Of a stretch of DNA of 23,508 bases, positions 1 through 7,190 are shown piece by piece. The stretch is from NCBI GenBank assembly GCA_025465145.1, contig JAODNS010000116.1, positions 1-23,508 on the forward strand, read 5' to 3'. The notes under the pieces are model-generated. The model had not been told where the DNA came from and did not search any database. It saw only the letters and a list, made by a program, of their open reading frames with translations. Position numbers and translations under genes: made by a program. Position 1 is the first letter of the stretch; each line of letters starts with the position of its first letter. This DNA comes from Frankiales bacterium. Its GTDB lineage: Bacteria; Actinomycetota; Actinomycetes; Mycobacteriales; SCTD01.

Positions 1-240
1 GCGGACCTGGTGGACGCGGTGCTGCGCGGCGAGCCGGCGCTGGACGTCGCGCGGCGGGCCGGGCCGGAGGTGGGGCTGGACGCCCTGCTGCAGCTGCGGA
101 ACGCCGCCTCCGCCTCGTACGTCAGCAGCACCCGCGCGGCGCTGGTCGGTGCGGCGGTGGTCCTGCTGCTGGCGGCGGGCGTGGCTGCGCGGACGCTGGC
201 ACCCAGAACATCCAGCTCCGGCGTGGCGAACGACCCCTGA
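1..240 (+). CDS. C-terminal fragment of a membrane protein, possibly an MFS (DHA2-type) transporter
   Basis: The reading frame is open from the first base of the window to a TGA at 238-240, so this is the last 79 codons of a gene that begins outside the window. What is visible is a short, soluble, Ala/Leu/Arg-rich stretch followed by one strong hydrophobic helix (AALVGAAVVLLLAAGVAA) and a short polar tail. A loop followed by a final transmembrane helix and a brief cytoplasmic end is how 14-helix drug transporters of the EmrB/QacA (DHA2) type finish, and the wording of the helix fits that. The family assignment is an inference from one helix; any polytopic protein could end this way. It converges on hemE, with an intergenic region of inverted repeats between them. 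Confidence 0.55.
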   Translation, partial: ADLVDAVLRGEPALDVARRAGPEVGLDALLQLRNAASASYVSSTRAALVGAAVVLLLAAGVAARTLAPRTSSSGVANDP

Positions 241-267
241 CCGCGACCGGCCGGGACTGGATGCTCT

Positions 268-301
268 GAGTTCCGGGGCGGCCGGAGTTCCGGGGCGGCC
301 G
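268..301. repeat. Perfect tandem duplication of a 17-bp unit
   Basis: The unit GAGTTCCGGGGCGGCCG occurs twice without a gap (268-284 and 285-301). It lies just after the stop of the upstream gene. It may be a simple slippage duplication; no function is visible. Confidence 0.85.
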
Positions 302-310
302 GACGGGGCC

Positions 311-401
311 TGCGACAAGCAGCACCCGGTACGGGGTCAGCGCGCCCACGGGTGAGCGCGAACCGCCACGGAACCCCGTGAGGTGGGTGCGGGTTGTCGC
401 A
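311..401. terminator. Nested inverted repeat between two convergent genes, probable bidirectional terminator
   Basis: Three pairs of arms nest inside one another: TGCGACAA (311-318) with TTGTCGCA (394-401), CACCC (323-327) with GGGTG (385-389), and ACGGGGT (331-337) with ACCCCGT (373-379). Together they can form a roughly 20-bp interrupted stem in RNA read from either strand. The structure ends 6 bases before the hemE stop codon and lies 71 bases after the stop of the plus-strand gene, so it is placed to end both transcripts. There is no T-run, as is usual for actinobacterial terminators. The terminator role is inferred from position and pairing only. Confidence 0.5.
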
Positions 402-406
402 GCGCC

Positions 407-1426
407 CTAGAGGCCGGCGTGCACCGTGTTCACGACCAGCTCGAGCACGTCCGGGTCGGTCTCGGGCAGCACCCCGTGCCCGAGGTTGAACACGTGCCCC
501 TCCGCCGCCTTGGCGGCCTCGAGCACGTCGCGCACCTTGGCCTGCACCACCTCGCGCGGCGCGAACACCAGCGTCGGGTCCAGGTTGCCCTGGACGGCCT
601 TGCCCGGGCCGATCCGGCGGACGGCGTCGTCCAGCGGCACCCGCCAGTCCACCCCGACCACGTCCGCGCCGGCCGCGCCCATGTCGGCCAGCAGCTCGCC
701 CGTGCCGACGCCGAAGTGGATCCGCGGCACGTCCGCGACCGCGGCGAGGACGCGGGCGGAGTGCGGCTGCACGTACGTCCGGTAGTCCGCCGCCGGCAGC
801 GCGCCGACCCACGAGTCGAACAGCTGCACGGCGCTCGCGCCCGCGTCGACCTGCACGCGCAGGAAGGCGAGCGTGATGTCGGCGAGCCGGTCGAGCAGCT
901 GGGACCACAGCTCGGGGTTGCCGTACATGAGCGACTTGGTCTTCGCGTGGTTCTTGCTCGGGCCGCCCTCGACGAGGTAGCTGGCGAGGGTGAACGGCGC
1001 GCCGGCGAAGCCGATGAGCGGCGTCGCTCCGAGCTCGCCGACCAGCTGCTGCACGGCCTCGGTGATGTACGGGACGTCGTCCGGCGTGAGCGCCCGCGGC
1101 AGGTCCTCGACCGAGGCGAACGGCTTCGCGACGACCGGCCCCACGCCGGGGACGATGTCGAGGTCGACCCCGACGGCCTTGAGCGGGACGACGATGTCGC
1201 TGAAGAAGATCGCCGCGTCGACGCCGAGCCGGCGGACGGGCTGCAGCGTGATCTCGGTGACCATGTCGGGTCGCGCGCAGGAGTCGAGCATCGCGATGCC
1301 CTCGCGCAGCTTGCGGTACTCCGGCAGCGCCCGCCCGGCCTGCCGCATGAACCACACCGGCGTGTGCGGCACCGGCTCGCGCCGGCAGGCGCGTAGGAAG
1401 GGCGAGTCGTACGCAGGAGAGGTCAC
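407..1426 (-). CDS. hemE: Uroporphyrinogen decarboxylase
   Basis: This enzyme removes four carboxyl groups from uroporphyrinogen III to give coproporphyrinogen III in cytosolic haem synthesis. The 339-residue product has the usual family length. The N-terminal signature FMRQAGR is at residues 26-32 and supplies the substrate-binding arginines; Asp77 in FFSDIVV matches the invariant catalytic aspartate. GFAGAPFTL follows near residue 140, and the C-terminal half carries the conserved HFGVGTGELL and GHGVLPETDP segments. The start is GTG at 1426-1424, which puts FMRQAGR at the normal distance from the N-terminus. No good Shine-Dalgarno is visible; a weak CACCCT lies 7 nt before the start, so a leaderless message is possible. 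The gene is divergent from the zinc-ribbon gene at 1513. In streptomycetes hemE sits near DUF3000, a response regulator and RNase D, as here. Confidence 0.97.
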   Translation of the reverse strand: MTSPAYDSPFLRACRREPVPHTPVWFMRQAGRALPEYRKLREGIAMLDSCARPDMVTEITLQPVRRLGVDAAIFFSDIVVPLKAVGVDLDIVPGVGPVVAKPFASVEDLPRALTPDDVPYITEAVQQLVGELGATPLIGFAGAPFTLASYLVEGGPSKNHAKTKSLMYGNPELWSQLLDRLADITLAFLRVQVDAGASAVQLFDSWVGALPAADYRTYVQPHSARVLAAVADVPRIHFGVGTGELLADMGAAGADVVGVDWRVPLDDAVRRIGPGKAVQGNLDPTLVFAPREVVQAKVRDVLEAAKAAEGHVFNLGHGVLPETDPDVLELVVNTVHAGL

Positions 1427-1499
1427 CTCGGCAAGGGTGCCAGACGGCGCGCCTCCACGGTTCTGTCGGACCGCGGTGACACCGTGCAGGAAGACGACG

Positions 1500-1507
1500 A
1501 AGGAGGT
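1500..1507 (+). promoter_or_regulatory. Strong ribosome binding site of the zinc-ribbon gene
   Basis: AAGGAGGT is a perfect anti-Shine-Dalgarno match and stands 5 bases before the GTG at 1513. It is the best evidence that the very short downstream frame is a real gene. Confidence 0.85.
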
Positions 1508-1512
1508 CCCCC

Positions 1513-1695
1513 GTGCAGATCGAGTTCCGCTGGTGCGCCGCGTGTGCGAGCGAGCAGCTGTTCGAGCAGCCCCCGTGCGACGACGGGCACGGGGAGGACT
1601 GCCTCGACCTGTCCTGCGTCGAGTGCGGCTCCGCCGTCGTGCTCGGTCACGCGCAGGTGGACGAGCCCGTCCTGCCTGCCGTCCGCGCTGCCTAG
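1513..1695 (+). CDS. Small zinc-ribbon-like protein, function unknown
   Basis: A 60-residue acidic protein with six cysteines. Two CxxC knuckles, Cys8/Cys11 and Cys35/Cys38, have the spacing of a single zinc ribbon; Cys22, His26 and Cys30 between them could form a second site or a disulfide. There is no signal peptide or membrane segment, so it should be cytosolic. The GTG start is fixed by the strong Shine-Dalgarno at 1500-1507. The stop TAG at 1693-1695 overlaps the stop of the convergent EamA gene by 4 bases. It is divergent from hemE across an 86-bp gap that contains an 11-bp palindrome (CGGTGACACCG, 1474-1484). No family is recognised; zinc ribbons of this size often bind RNA, DNA or another protein, but nothing here decides which. 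Confidence 0.8.
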   Translation: MQIEFRWCAACASEQLFEQPPCDDGHGEDCLDLSCVECGSAVVLGHAQVDEPVLPAVRAA

Positions 1696-2537
1696 CCTCC
1701 GGCCAGCAGCCCGACCCCGGCGAGCGAGATGCCCACGCCGGCGACCTGGACCGCCCGGAGCCGTTCGCCGCTGAAGCGGTACGCCAGCAGCGCGGTGACC
1801 ACCGGGTAGAGCGACGCGAGCACCGCCGCGACGCTCACCAGCGACGAGCGCGACGCCAGCGCGTACGTGCCGTTGGCGCCCGCGTCGGCGAGCCCGATCG
1901 CGGCGAGCACCGGCAGGTCCGCCCGCTGAACGCCGAGCCCCGGTCGGACGGCGAGCAGCACCAGCCCGAGCAGCGTCACGGACGTCACCCGCATCGTCGC
2001 CAGCGTCATGACGACCGCCCCGCTGTCGTCGCCGTCGCTCGCCGCCGCGACCAGCACCAGCACCACGCCGAACCCGATCGCCGCGCCGACCGCGAGCAGC
2101 AGCGCCGTCGCGCCGCCGCTCCCCCGGCCGCTCAGCTCCGGCCCGCTGGCCAGCACCACGCCGATGACGGCGACGACGATGCCGACCGTCTGCGCTCCGC
2201 TCGGCTGCTCGCCGCGCACCAGCCCGATGACCACCGGCAGCGCGACCCCCAGCGCCGCCACCGGCGCCACGACGCCCATCGTGCCGATCGACAGCGCCCG
2301 GTAGAACAGGCCCAGCGCGCACGCCCCGACCGCACCGGCGGCTGCGGCGGGCAGCAGGTAGTCGCGCGGCGCGTCGTACGCGCCGGTCGCCCCCGCGAGC
2401 ACCAGCAGCGTGACGAGCCCGGCAGCCTGCGACAGCAGCAGCACCGACGGCACCGGCAGGCGCCGCGACGCGCTGCCGCCGAGGTAGTCCGAGAAGCCCC
2501 ACAGCGCGCTGGACAGCAGGGCGAGGAGGGCAGACAC
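1692..2537 (-). CDS. EamA/DMT-family transporter
   Basis: A 281-residue, almost wholly hydrophobic protein with about ten transmembrane helices arranged as two EamA-type halves of five helices each. The first half begins with the typical ALWGFSDYLGG helix, and the second half ends with the LASLYPVVTALLAYRFSGE motif found in drug/metabolite transporter proteins, where the PVVTALLA helix and the following E are family hallmarks. Such proteins export small metabolites or amino acids across the cytoplasmic membrane; the substrate cannot be read from sequence. The GTG start at 2537 is 6 bases downstream of a TAGGCT -10 element, so the message is probably leaderless. The gene is divergent from the DUF3000 gene and converges on the zinc-ribbon gene. 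Confidence 0.93.
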   Translation of the reverse strand: MSALLALLSSALWGFSDYLGGSASRRLPVPSVLLLSQAAGLVTLLVLAGATGAYDAPRDYLLPAAAAGAVGACALGLFYRALSIGTMGVVAPVAALGVALPVVIGLVRGEQPSGAQTVGIVVAVIGVVLASGPELSGRGSGGATALLLAVGAAIGFGVVLVLVAAASDGDDSGAVVMTLATMRVTSVTLLGLVLLAVRPGLGVQRADLPVLAAIGLADAGANGTYALASRSSLVSVAAVLASLYPVVTALLAYRFSGERLRAVQVAGVGISLAGVGLLAGG

Positions 2538-2543
2538 CGGGGC

Positions 2544-2549
2544 AGCCTA
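2544..2549 (-). promoter_or_regulatory. -10 element (TAGGCT) for a leaderless EamA transcript
   Basis: On the minus strand TAGGCT fits TANNNT and ends 6 bases before the GTG at 2537, with no Shine-Dalgarno between. The spacing places transcription start at the start codon. Confidence 0.55.
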
Positions 2550-2587
2550 GGTCGGCGCGGCGGACCCGCCGGAGCCGGATCCGGTCG

Positions 2588-2593
2588 TACCGT
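2588..2593 (+). promoter_or_regulatory. -10 element (TACCGT) for a leaderless DUF3000 transcript
   Basis: TACCGT fits TANNNT and is followed by 7 bases and then the GTG at 2601. No ribosome binding site is present, which supports a leaderless start at 2601. Confidence 0.55.
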
Positions 2594-2600
2594 CGGCACT

Positions 2601-3176
2601 GTGACCGTCCAGCTCGAGCCGCCCGCGGCGCCGGAGGCGTTCCGGCTCGCGCTCGTCTCGCTGCACGCTGCGGCCGCCGGCTGCGCCCGGCCGGGGCTGG
2701 AGCTGCACGAGGTGCCCGCGCCCCGCAAGCTCGCGCCGTACTCCGCCGCCATCGCCGCCGAGGTGCTGCGCGGCGACGAGGAGGTGGCGAGCGGCCGGTT
2801 CGTCGTGCTGCACGACCCCGCCGGTCAGGACGGCTGGAAGGGCGACACCCGCATCGTCGCGTTCGTCTCCGCCGAGGTGGAGCCGGAGATGGCGGCCGAC
2901 CCCGCGCTGGGCGCGGTCGGCTGGTCCTGGCTGACGGACTCGCTGGCGCAGGCACCACACACCGCCGCGGGCGGCACGGTCACCCGCACGTCATCGACGA
3001 AGTTCGGCAGCCTCGCCGCACCCGAGGAGGCCTGCGAGGTCGAGGTGCGCGCGTCGTGGACGGCCGTCGCCGGACCGGACGGCTCGATGGACCTCGGCCT
3101 GCACCTGCGCGCGTGGTGCGACCTGCTCGCCGCGACGGCCGGGCTGCCGCCGCCGGGCGTCACCGCGCTGAGGTAG
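2601..3176 (+). CDS. DUF3000 domain-containing protein
   Basis: A soluble 191-residue protein matching the actinobacterial DUF3000 family, which is known only by conservation and by its place beside hemE and RNase D. Recognisable family segments are the PRKLAPYSAAIAAEV stretch near residue 43, the GRFVVLHDPAGQ.GW segment, and the WSWLTDSLA segment in the middle; the C-terminal half carries a hydrophobic DLGLHLRAWCDLL helix. It has no signal peptide, membrane helix or catalytic motif that I can name. The start is the GTG at 2601, chosen because it lies 7 bases after a -10 element and because the family aligns from about this point. The last 17 bases overlap the 3' end of the convergent histidine kinase gene. 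The biochemical role is unknown. Confidence 0.88.
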   Translation: MTVQLEPPAAPEAFRLALVSLHAAAAGCARPGLELHEVPAPRKLAPYSAAIAAEVLRGDEEVASGRFVVLHDPAGQDGWKGDTRIVAFVSAEVEPEMAADPALGAVGWSWLTDSLAQAPHTAAGGTVTRTSSTKFGSLAAPEEACEVEVRASWTAVAGPDGSMDLGLHLRAWCDLLAATAGLPPPGVTALR

Positions 3177-4272
3177 GAACCCGCCGCTCGCGCTGCACGG
3201 GCATCGCCGCCGGCGTCGCCGGGACGAGGGTCGTCGGGCGCGGCAGCCGGAGCGACAGCGTCGTGCCCTTGCCGAGCACCGAGGCGACGTCGACCGCCCC
3301 GCCGGAGAGCCGGGCCCGCTCGCGCAGCAGCCCGAGCCCGACGTGCCGGCCGCGGTCCGGTCGCACGCTCTCCGGCGCGAAGCCGGGCCCCTCGTCGCGC
3401 ACCTCGGCGAGCACCTGGTCCTCCTCGACCCGCAGGCGCACGTGCGCGTCGTCGACGTCGGCGTGCTTCACGACGTTGAGCAGCGCCTCCTGGAAGAAGC
3501 GGTAGACGGTGATCGCGGAGGCCAGCGGGAGCGGGTACGGGGAGGCCGGCCAGTCGATGTGGACCGACAGCCCGTAGCGGTTGTGCATGTCGGCACGCAG
3601 GCCGCTGACCGCGGAGGCCAGGTCGCCCTCGCGCAGTGCCGGCGGCCGGGTGCGGGCCATGACAGCGCGCACCTGCTCCTCGGCGTCCTCGACGTAGTCG
3701 GCCAGCTTCGCGAGCTCTGTCGGCGTGCTCGGGTTGGTCGCAAGCAGGCCGCGGGCGATCATCAGCGACTGCGCGACGGTGTCGTGCAGCTCGGCGGCCA
3801 GCTGCCCTCGGGCGCCCTCCTCCGCGGCGACGAGGCCGGAGACGAGCTCGAAGACGCCTGCACCTGCGGTCTCGGCGTCGCGGCGGTGCCGCTCGCCCAC
3901 CTCGTCGCCGACCCGGACGCGCAGGTGCAGCGCGTCGAGGACCCGGGCGAGGTCGGCCAGCTCGGAGCTGGCGAGCGCGGGCAGCCGGCGTCCGCCCGGA
4001 CGGCCGACCGGAGCGGACGGGTCGTGCAGCCGGCGCAAGGCGTCCGAGTGCAGGCTGCGCAGCGCGGCGGCGTGCCTGGTGGCGACGACGACCTGCACGG
4101 CGCAGAGTGCGAGCCCGACGGCTGCGCCGGCGCCGATGCCGACCAGCGGTGGGACGCCCGCGGCGACGGCGATCGCGGCGCCGAGCGCGACGGCCAGGAC
4201 GGCAGCGACCGACAGCAGGCCCGCCGAGACGGCGAGCGGCAGCCGGTCGCGGCGTCCGTCGGTGCGGCTCAT
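3160..4272 (-). CDS. Sensor histidine kinase, DegS/NarX type (HisKA_3)
   Basis: A 370-residue membrane kinase. Two hydrophobic helices at about residues 13-38 and 43-64 are joined by a very short loop, so it has almost no extracellular sensor of its own. A coiled linker (100-155) leads to the HisKA_3 dimerisation helix with the phosphoacceptor His163 in AELHDTVAQS. The HATPase_c domain has an N-box-like EALLNVVKHA, a G1 box DEGPGF and a G2 box GLGLLRERA. Kinases of this class phosphorylate NarL-type regulators, and one is divergently encoded at 7201. The ATG at 4272 is one base after the stop of the membrane-sensor gene, so translation is probably coupled. With so little input domain of its own, the kinase may depend on the membrane protein encoded next to it; that is an inference from the operon. 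Confidence 0.94.
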   Translation of the reverse strand: MSRTDGRRDRLPLAVSAGLLSVAAVLAVALGAAIAVAAGVPPLVGIGAGAAVGLALCAVQVVVATRHAAALRSLHSDALRRLHDPSAPVGRPGGRRLPALASSELADLARVLDALHLRVRVGDEVGERHRRDAETAGAGVFELVSGLVAAEEGARGQLAAELHDTVAQSLMIARGLLATNPSTPTELAKLADYVEDAEEQVRAVMARTRPPALREGDLASAVSGLRADMHNRYGLSVHIDWPASPYPLPLASAITVYRFFQEALLNVVKHADVDDAHVRLRVEEDQVLAEVRDEGPGFAPESVRPDRGRHVGLGLLRERARLSGGAVDVASVLGKGTTLSLRLPRPTTLVPATPAAMPVQRERRVPTSAR

Positions 4273-4273
4273 G

Positions 4274-5680
4274 TCAGCGCAGCACCCCGGTGGTGGTCCA
4301 GTCGGTGGCCGGACGGGCGGGGGCGGGGGCGTCGGTCATCCTGGTACCGCTGGACAGCGCTGCCAGCTCCGGCTCGGCAGCGAGCGCGATGGCGCCGAGC
4401 AGCGATGCGACCGCCCGCTCGACCAGGTGCAGCTCCTCGACGATGTCGTCGACGCCGCCGGAGCTGTCGGCGAGGCGGGCGAGGCGGTCGGCGGACTCGC
4501 GCAGGACGAGCAGGGCCGGCGCCGTGGCGGCACCGACGTCGCCGAGGTTCTTCGCCGACGTGACGGCGGCCTCGTTGCGGCGGGACAGGTCGGCGACGGA
4601 CAGCCACGCCTCCGCCTGGCCGACGAGCACCTCGGCCAGCCGCACCTCGCGGCGGCCGAAGCCGGCGGCGCCGCGCGGTCGGCGGGCGATGAGGACGGCG
4701 AGCGGCGCGTTGGGCTCGCCGAGGACGGCCGAGCACCAGGGCCGGCCGTTGTCGGAGCCGGTGCTGACGCCGCGGGCGCCGAGGGCGCGCAGCACGTCCG
4801 GCGCGTCGAAGGCGTCGGGGTCGACACGGCGGCGCTCCGGCACGCCGGTCTCGTCGCCGGCGTAGCGGACCGGTCCGTCGGCGGCGAGCAGGACCATCTC
4901 GATGTCGGCGCCGCCGAACAGCCGCGCGGCCGCGGTGACGACGACCTGCGCGGAGACGTCGGTGGAGCGGCCGGTCGCCTGCTCCTGGCCGCGGGCCAGC
5001 TCGGCGAACAGCCGGGCCTCGGCCGTCCGGCGGGTCTGCTGGTCGTACGAGGACCACAGCAGGGCGAGCGGCACGAGCAGGCCGAGCAGGCCGAGCGGTG
5101 CGGTCGTCGCAAGGAACGCGGCGAGCAGGCCGATCGAGGAGTTGCCGGCGGTGTGCACGGCGGACAGCGGCGCGCTGGAGGCGAGCAGCGGCAGCAGCTT
5201 GCGGCGGCTGGTCAGCGAGACGGCCACGCCGACCAGCGTGTGGTTGACGACGAAGAACAGCGCCATCCCGACGATCGCGCCGACGATGTGGCCGCCGGCG
5301 ACGCCCGCCACGGCCGAGCCGGCGGCGGTCGCCAGCGCGAACTGCGCGACGTTGAACTGCAGCTTGAGGCGCGGCTGGTGGCGCAGCGTCTGCGCGACGG
5401 CGACGCCGACCACGACGGCCGCGACCGACCACGCGCCGGTGCCGGCGACCCAGGCGGCTCCGAGCGCGCCCTCGGTCAGGCTGAACGTCCAGCGCTGGCG
5501 GCCGAACTGCAGGTGGACGACCGCGACCTCGGAGATGCCGACGACGAGCACGAGCGCGAGGGGTGACCACCACGGCACGTCGCCCCAGCCGGTCAGCACC
5601 GACAGCACGAGCGCGGCGAGGACGCTGACGCCGGCGACGAGCCGCACGCGGGAGGCAGGGCTCGTCCAGCGGCGGCTCAC
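4274..5680 (-). CDS. Polytopic membrane protein with a GAF-like cytoplasmic domain
   Basis: A 468-residue protein in two parts. Residues 12-208 form about six transmembrane helices. The stretch HLQFGRQRWTFSLTEGALGA (56-75) followed by LKLQFNVAQFAL (105-116) resembles the membrane-sensing domain found at the N-terminus of many actinobacterial GGDEF/EAL proteins. Residues about 225-375 form a soluble alpha/beta domain of GAF type, followed by a helical tail. No kinase, cyclase or phosphodiesterase motif is present, so it looks like a sensor with no output domain. The GTG at 5680-5678 overlaps the TGA of the protease gene in the sequence GTGA, and the next gene, the kinase, starts one base after its stop; all three are co-transcribed. 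An in-frame GTG at 5683 is an alternative start. The sensory role is inferred. Confidence 0.85.
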   Translation of the reverse strand: MSRRWTSPASRVRLVAGVSVLAALVLSVLTGWGDVPWWSPLALVLVVGISEVAVVHLQFGRQRWTFSLTEGALGAAWVAGTGAWSVAAVVVGVAVAQTLRHQPRLKLQFNVAQFALATAAGSAVAGVAGGHIVGAIVGMALFFVVNHTLVGVAVSLTSRRKLLPLLASSAPLSAVHTAGNSSIGLLAAFLATTAPLGLLGLLVPLALLWSSYDQQTRRTAEARLFAELARGQEQATGRSTDVSAQVVVTAAARLFGGADIEMVLLAADGPVRYAGDETGVPERRRVDPDAFDAPDVLRALGARGVSTGSDNGRPWCSAVLGEPNAPLAVLIARRPRGAAGFGRREVRLAEVLVGQAEAWLSVADLSRRNEAAVTSAKNLGDVGAATAPALLVLRESADRLARLADSSGGVDDIVEELHLVERAVASLLGAIALAAEPELAALSSGTRMTDAPAPARPATDWTTTGVLR

Positions 5681-7011
5681 CACTGCGAGCTCCAGCTCGA
5701 CGCGGACCAGCTCGAGGCGGACCAGGAGGACGCCGACCAGCTGGACGCTGACCAGGACGACGCGCTCCAGGACGAGGCGTCGAAGCTGCCCTCGCCGGTG
5801 GCGTCGCCGCTGCCGTCGTACGCCTGCCCGTCCGGTCCCGAGACCAGCTTCTTGCCGACGCGGGCCAGTCCGGCGCCGTCGCGGCTGCCGGCCAGGTCGT
5901 CGGCGGCAGCGCGCAGCGAGGCCTTCACCTGCGCGGGAGTGGCGGTGGGGTGGTCCTGCAGGACCAGCGCGGCGAGGCCGCTCGTGATGGCGGTCGCCTG
6001 GCTCGTCCCGGTGCCGCGCCACAGCGCGCCGACGGCCCGCGCGGACGGGTGCTCCTGCGCCACGACGGAGCCGGGCGGAAGGACGCCGAGGACGCTGACG
6101 CCGCTCGCGACCACATCGGGCTTGCGCACGCCGGAGACAACGGCGCTGCCGCTGAACGGCGCGACGGAGGCCTTCTTGCCGGTGAGGTCTGCAGCGCCGA
6201 CCGTGAGCGCCTGCGGGTCGAAGCCGGGGTCGCCGACGCGGTCGTTGTCGTTGCCGGCGGCGACGACGGGCACCACGCCCGCCGCACGCACCTGCTCGAC
6301 GGCGAGGTTGAGCGGGTCGCCGCCGTAGCCCTGCGCGGGGCGCTCGTGGCTGAAGCTGAGGTTCGCCACGTCGATCTGGTCCGCGTGCTCGGCGACCCAG
6401 TTCAGCCCGGCGACGACGTTCGACAGAGACGTGCTGCCTGCGCCGTCGGCGACCTTGACGACGACGACCGTGGCCGCCGGCGCGACGCCGACCGCCTTGT
6501 TCCTGCTGCCGTCGACCCGTCCGCCCGCGACCAGCGACGCCATGAAGGTGCCGTGGCCGTACCCGTCGGTGAACCCGCCGCCCACCGTGAAGCCGTCGAC
6601 GAGACGGCCGGAGCTGCGGCGGAGCGCGGCCGTGTCCGTGACACCGGTGTCGACGATCGCGACGCGCACCCCGCGGCCGGCGTCCTTGCCGCCCGCGCGG
6701 CCGCCGAGGCCGTCGGTGGCGGAGACGCCCGTGCCGCTGCCTGCTCCGCCGGTGAGCTCGACGCGGTCGTCGGGGAACAGCCCGAGCACACCGCTGGTCC
6801 GGGCCAGCCGCGCGAGCGCTGCCGGCGTGCCGCGGACGATGGCCTGCCGGATCGCGCCCAGGTCGCTGACCAGCTCGACGCCGGCCGCGCGCACCGGGCT
6901 GTCCTCGTACGCCAGAACCGCCTGCACCCGTGGCGGAACGGCAGCCAGCACGGCGGCGGCGAGCAGCCCGCTCAGCGCGAGGGCGGACCCGGTACGGGCG
7001 GCGACGGGCAC
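5677..7011 (-). CDS. Secreted S8 (subtilisin-family) serine protease with a C-terminal ASSW repeat tail
   Basis: A 444-residue protein. It starts with a signal peptide (hydrophobic core about residues 9-25, likely cut near VQA-V), then a propeptide-like region to about 112. The subtilase triad is complete: Asp121 in VAIVDTGV, His153 in GYGHGTF, and Ser337 in GTGTSQAT, with the oxyanion Asn254 in VAAGND. The Q after the catalytic GTS is unusual; M or F is more common. After the catalytic domain a Gly/Asp-rich linker leads to six ASSW units with 5-residue spacing and a final SSQW (residues 411-444). The start GTG at 7011 has a GGAGGG Shine-Dalgarno 6 bases upstream and gives a proper signal peptide; the frame upstream is not coding-like. 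It overlaps the next gene by GTGA. The substrate is unknown. Confidence 0.93.
   Translation of the reverse strand: MPVAARTGSALALSGLLAAAVLAAVPPRVQAVLAYEDSPVRAAGVELVSDLGAIRQAIVRGTPAALARLARTSGVLGLFPDDRVELTGGAGSGTGVSATDGLGGRAGGKDAGRGVRVAIVDTGVTDTAALRRSSGRLVDGFTVGGGFTDGYGHGTFMASLVAGGRVDGSRNKAVGVAPAATVVVVKVADGAGSTSLSNVVAGLNWVAEHADQIDVANLSFSHERPAQGYGGDPLNLAVEQVRAAGVVPVVAAGNDNDRVGDPGFDPQALTVGAADLTGKKASVAPFSGSAVVSGVRKPDVVASGVSVLGVLPPGSVVAQEHPSARAVGALWRGTGTSQATAITSGLAALVLQDHPTATPAQVKASLRAAADDLAGSRDGAGLARVGKKLVSGPDGQAYDGSGDATGEGSFDASSWSASSWSASSWSASSWSASSWSASSWSSQW
5680..5781 (-). repeat. 15-bp-period coding repeat for the protease's ASSW tail
   Basis: The DNA coding for residues 411-444 of the protease repeats with a 15-base period, giving DASSW, five SASSW units and SSQW. 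Copies differ at synonymous positions, so the amino-acid pattern rather than the DNA is what is kept. Confidence 0.8.
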
Positions 7012-7017
7012 GGCGGT

Positions 7018-7023
7018 CCCTCC
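7018..7023 (-). promoter_or_regulatory. Ribosome binding site fixing the protease start
   Basis: GGAGGG on the minus strand stands 6 bases before the GTG at 7011. It selects this start over the many in-frame codons further upstream. Confidence 0.75.
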
Positions 7024-7157
7024 AGAGGCAGCGACGATCTCCTGCTGTGTCGGCAGCGCCGGAGCCCGACGTGAGCGGCTCAGTGCGCTGTCCCCCGTTC
7101 GGCGTAACGCAGATCGGGCTACAGGCGGACCGCTGAGCCGCCGACACCTCATCTGAA

Positions 7158-7176
7158 CGGTGCGCTGAGCGCACCG
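7158..7176. promoter_or_regulatory. 19-bp perfect palindrome in the protease / response-regulator intergenic region
   Basis: CGGTGCGCT-G-AGCGCACCG is a perfect dyad with 9-bp arms around one central base. It lies between the divergent protease operon (start 7011) and the regulator gene (start 7201). The half-site CGCTGAGC (7164-7171) recurs at 7131-7138, exactly 33 bp away or about three helical turns, and CTGAGC appears inverted at 7083-7078. This is the expected layout of an operator for a dimeric regulator, most simply the NarL-type protein encoded next to it. Binding is inferred. Confidence 0.5.
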
Positions 7177-7190
7177 CCCGACCCGAACAT

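Noticed and set aside
383..1396. Long plus-strand open frame opposite hemE
   Set aside because: It is the antisense shadow of hemE; the product is His/Arg/Val-biased with no domain, as expected for the complement of GC-rich coding DNA.
990..2600. Plus-strand frame that would extend the DUF3000 protein by over 500 residues
   Set aside because: The extra part is antisense to hemE and the EamA gene and is low-complexity Arg/Gln/Ala. The real start at 2601 has its own -10 element.
5681..7174. Upstream extension of the membrane GAF protein to a 966-residue frame
   Set aside because: That part is an out-of-frame reading of the protease gene. The GTGA junction at 5680 gives the true start.
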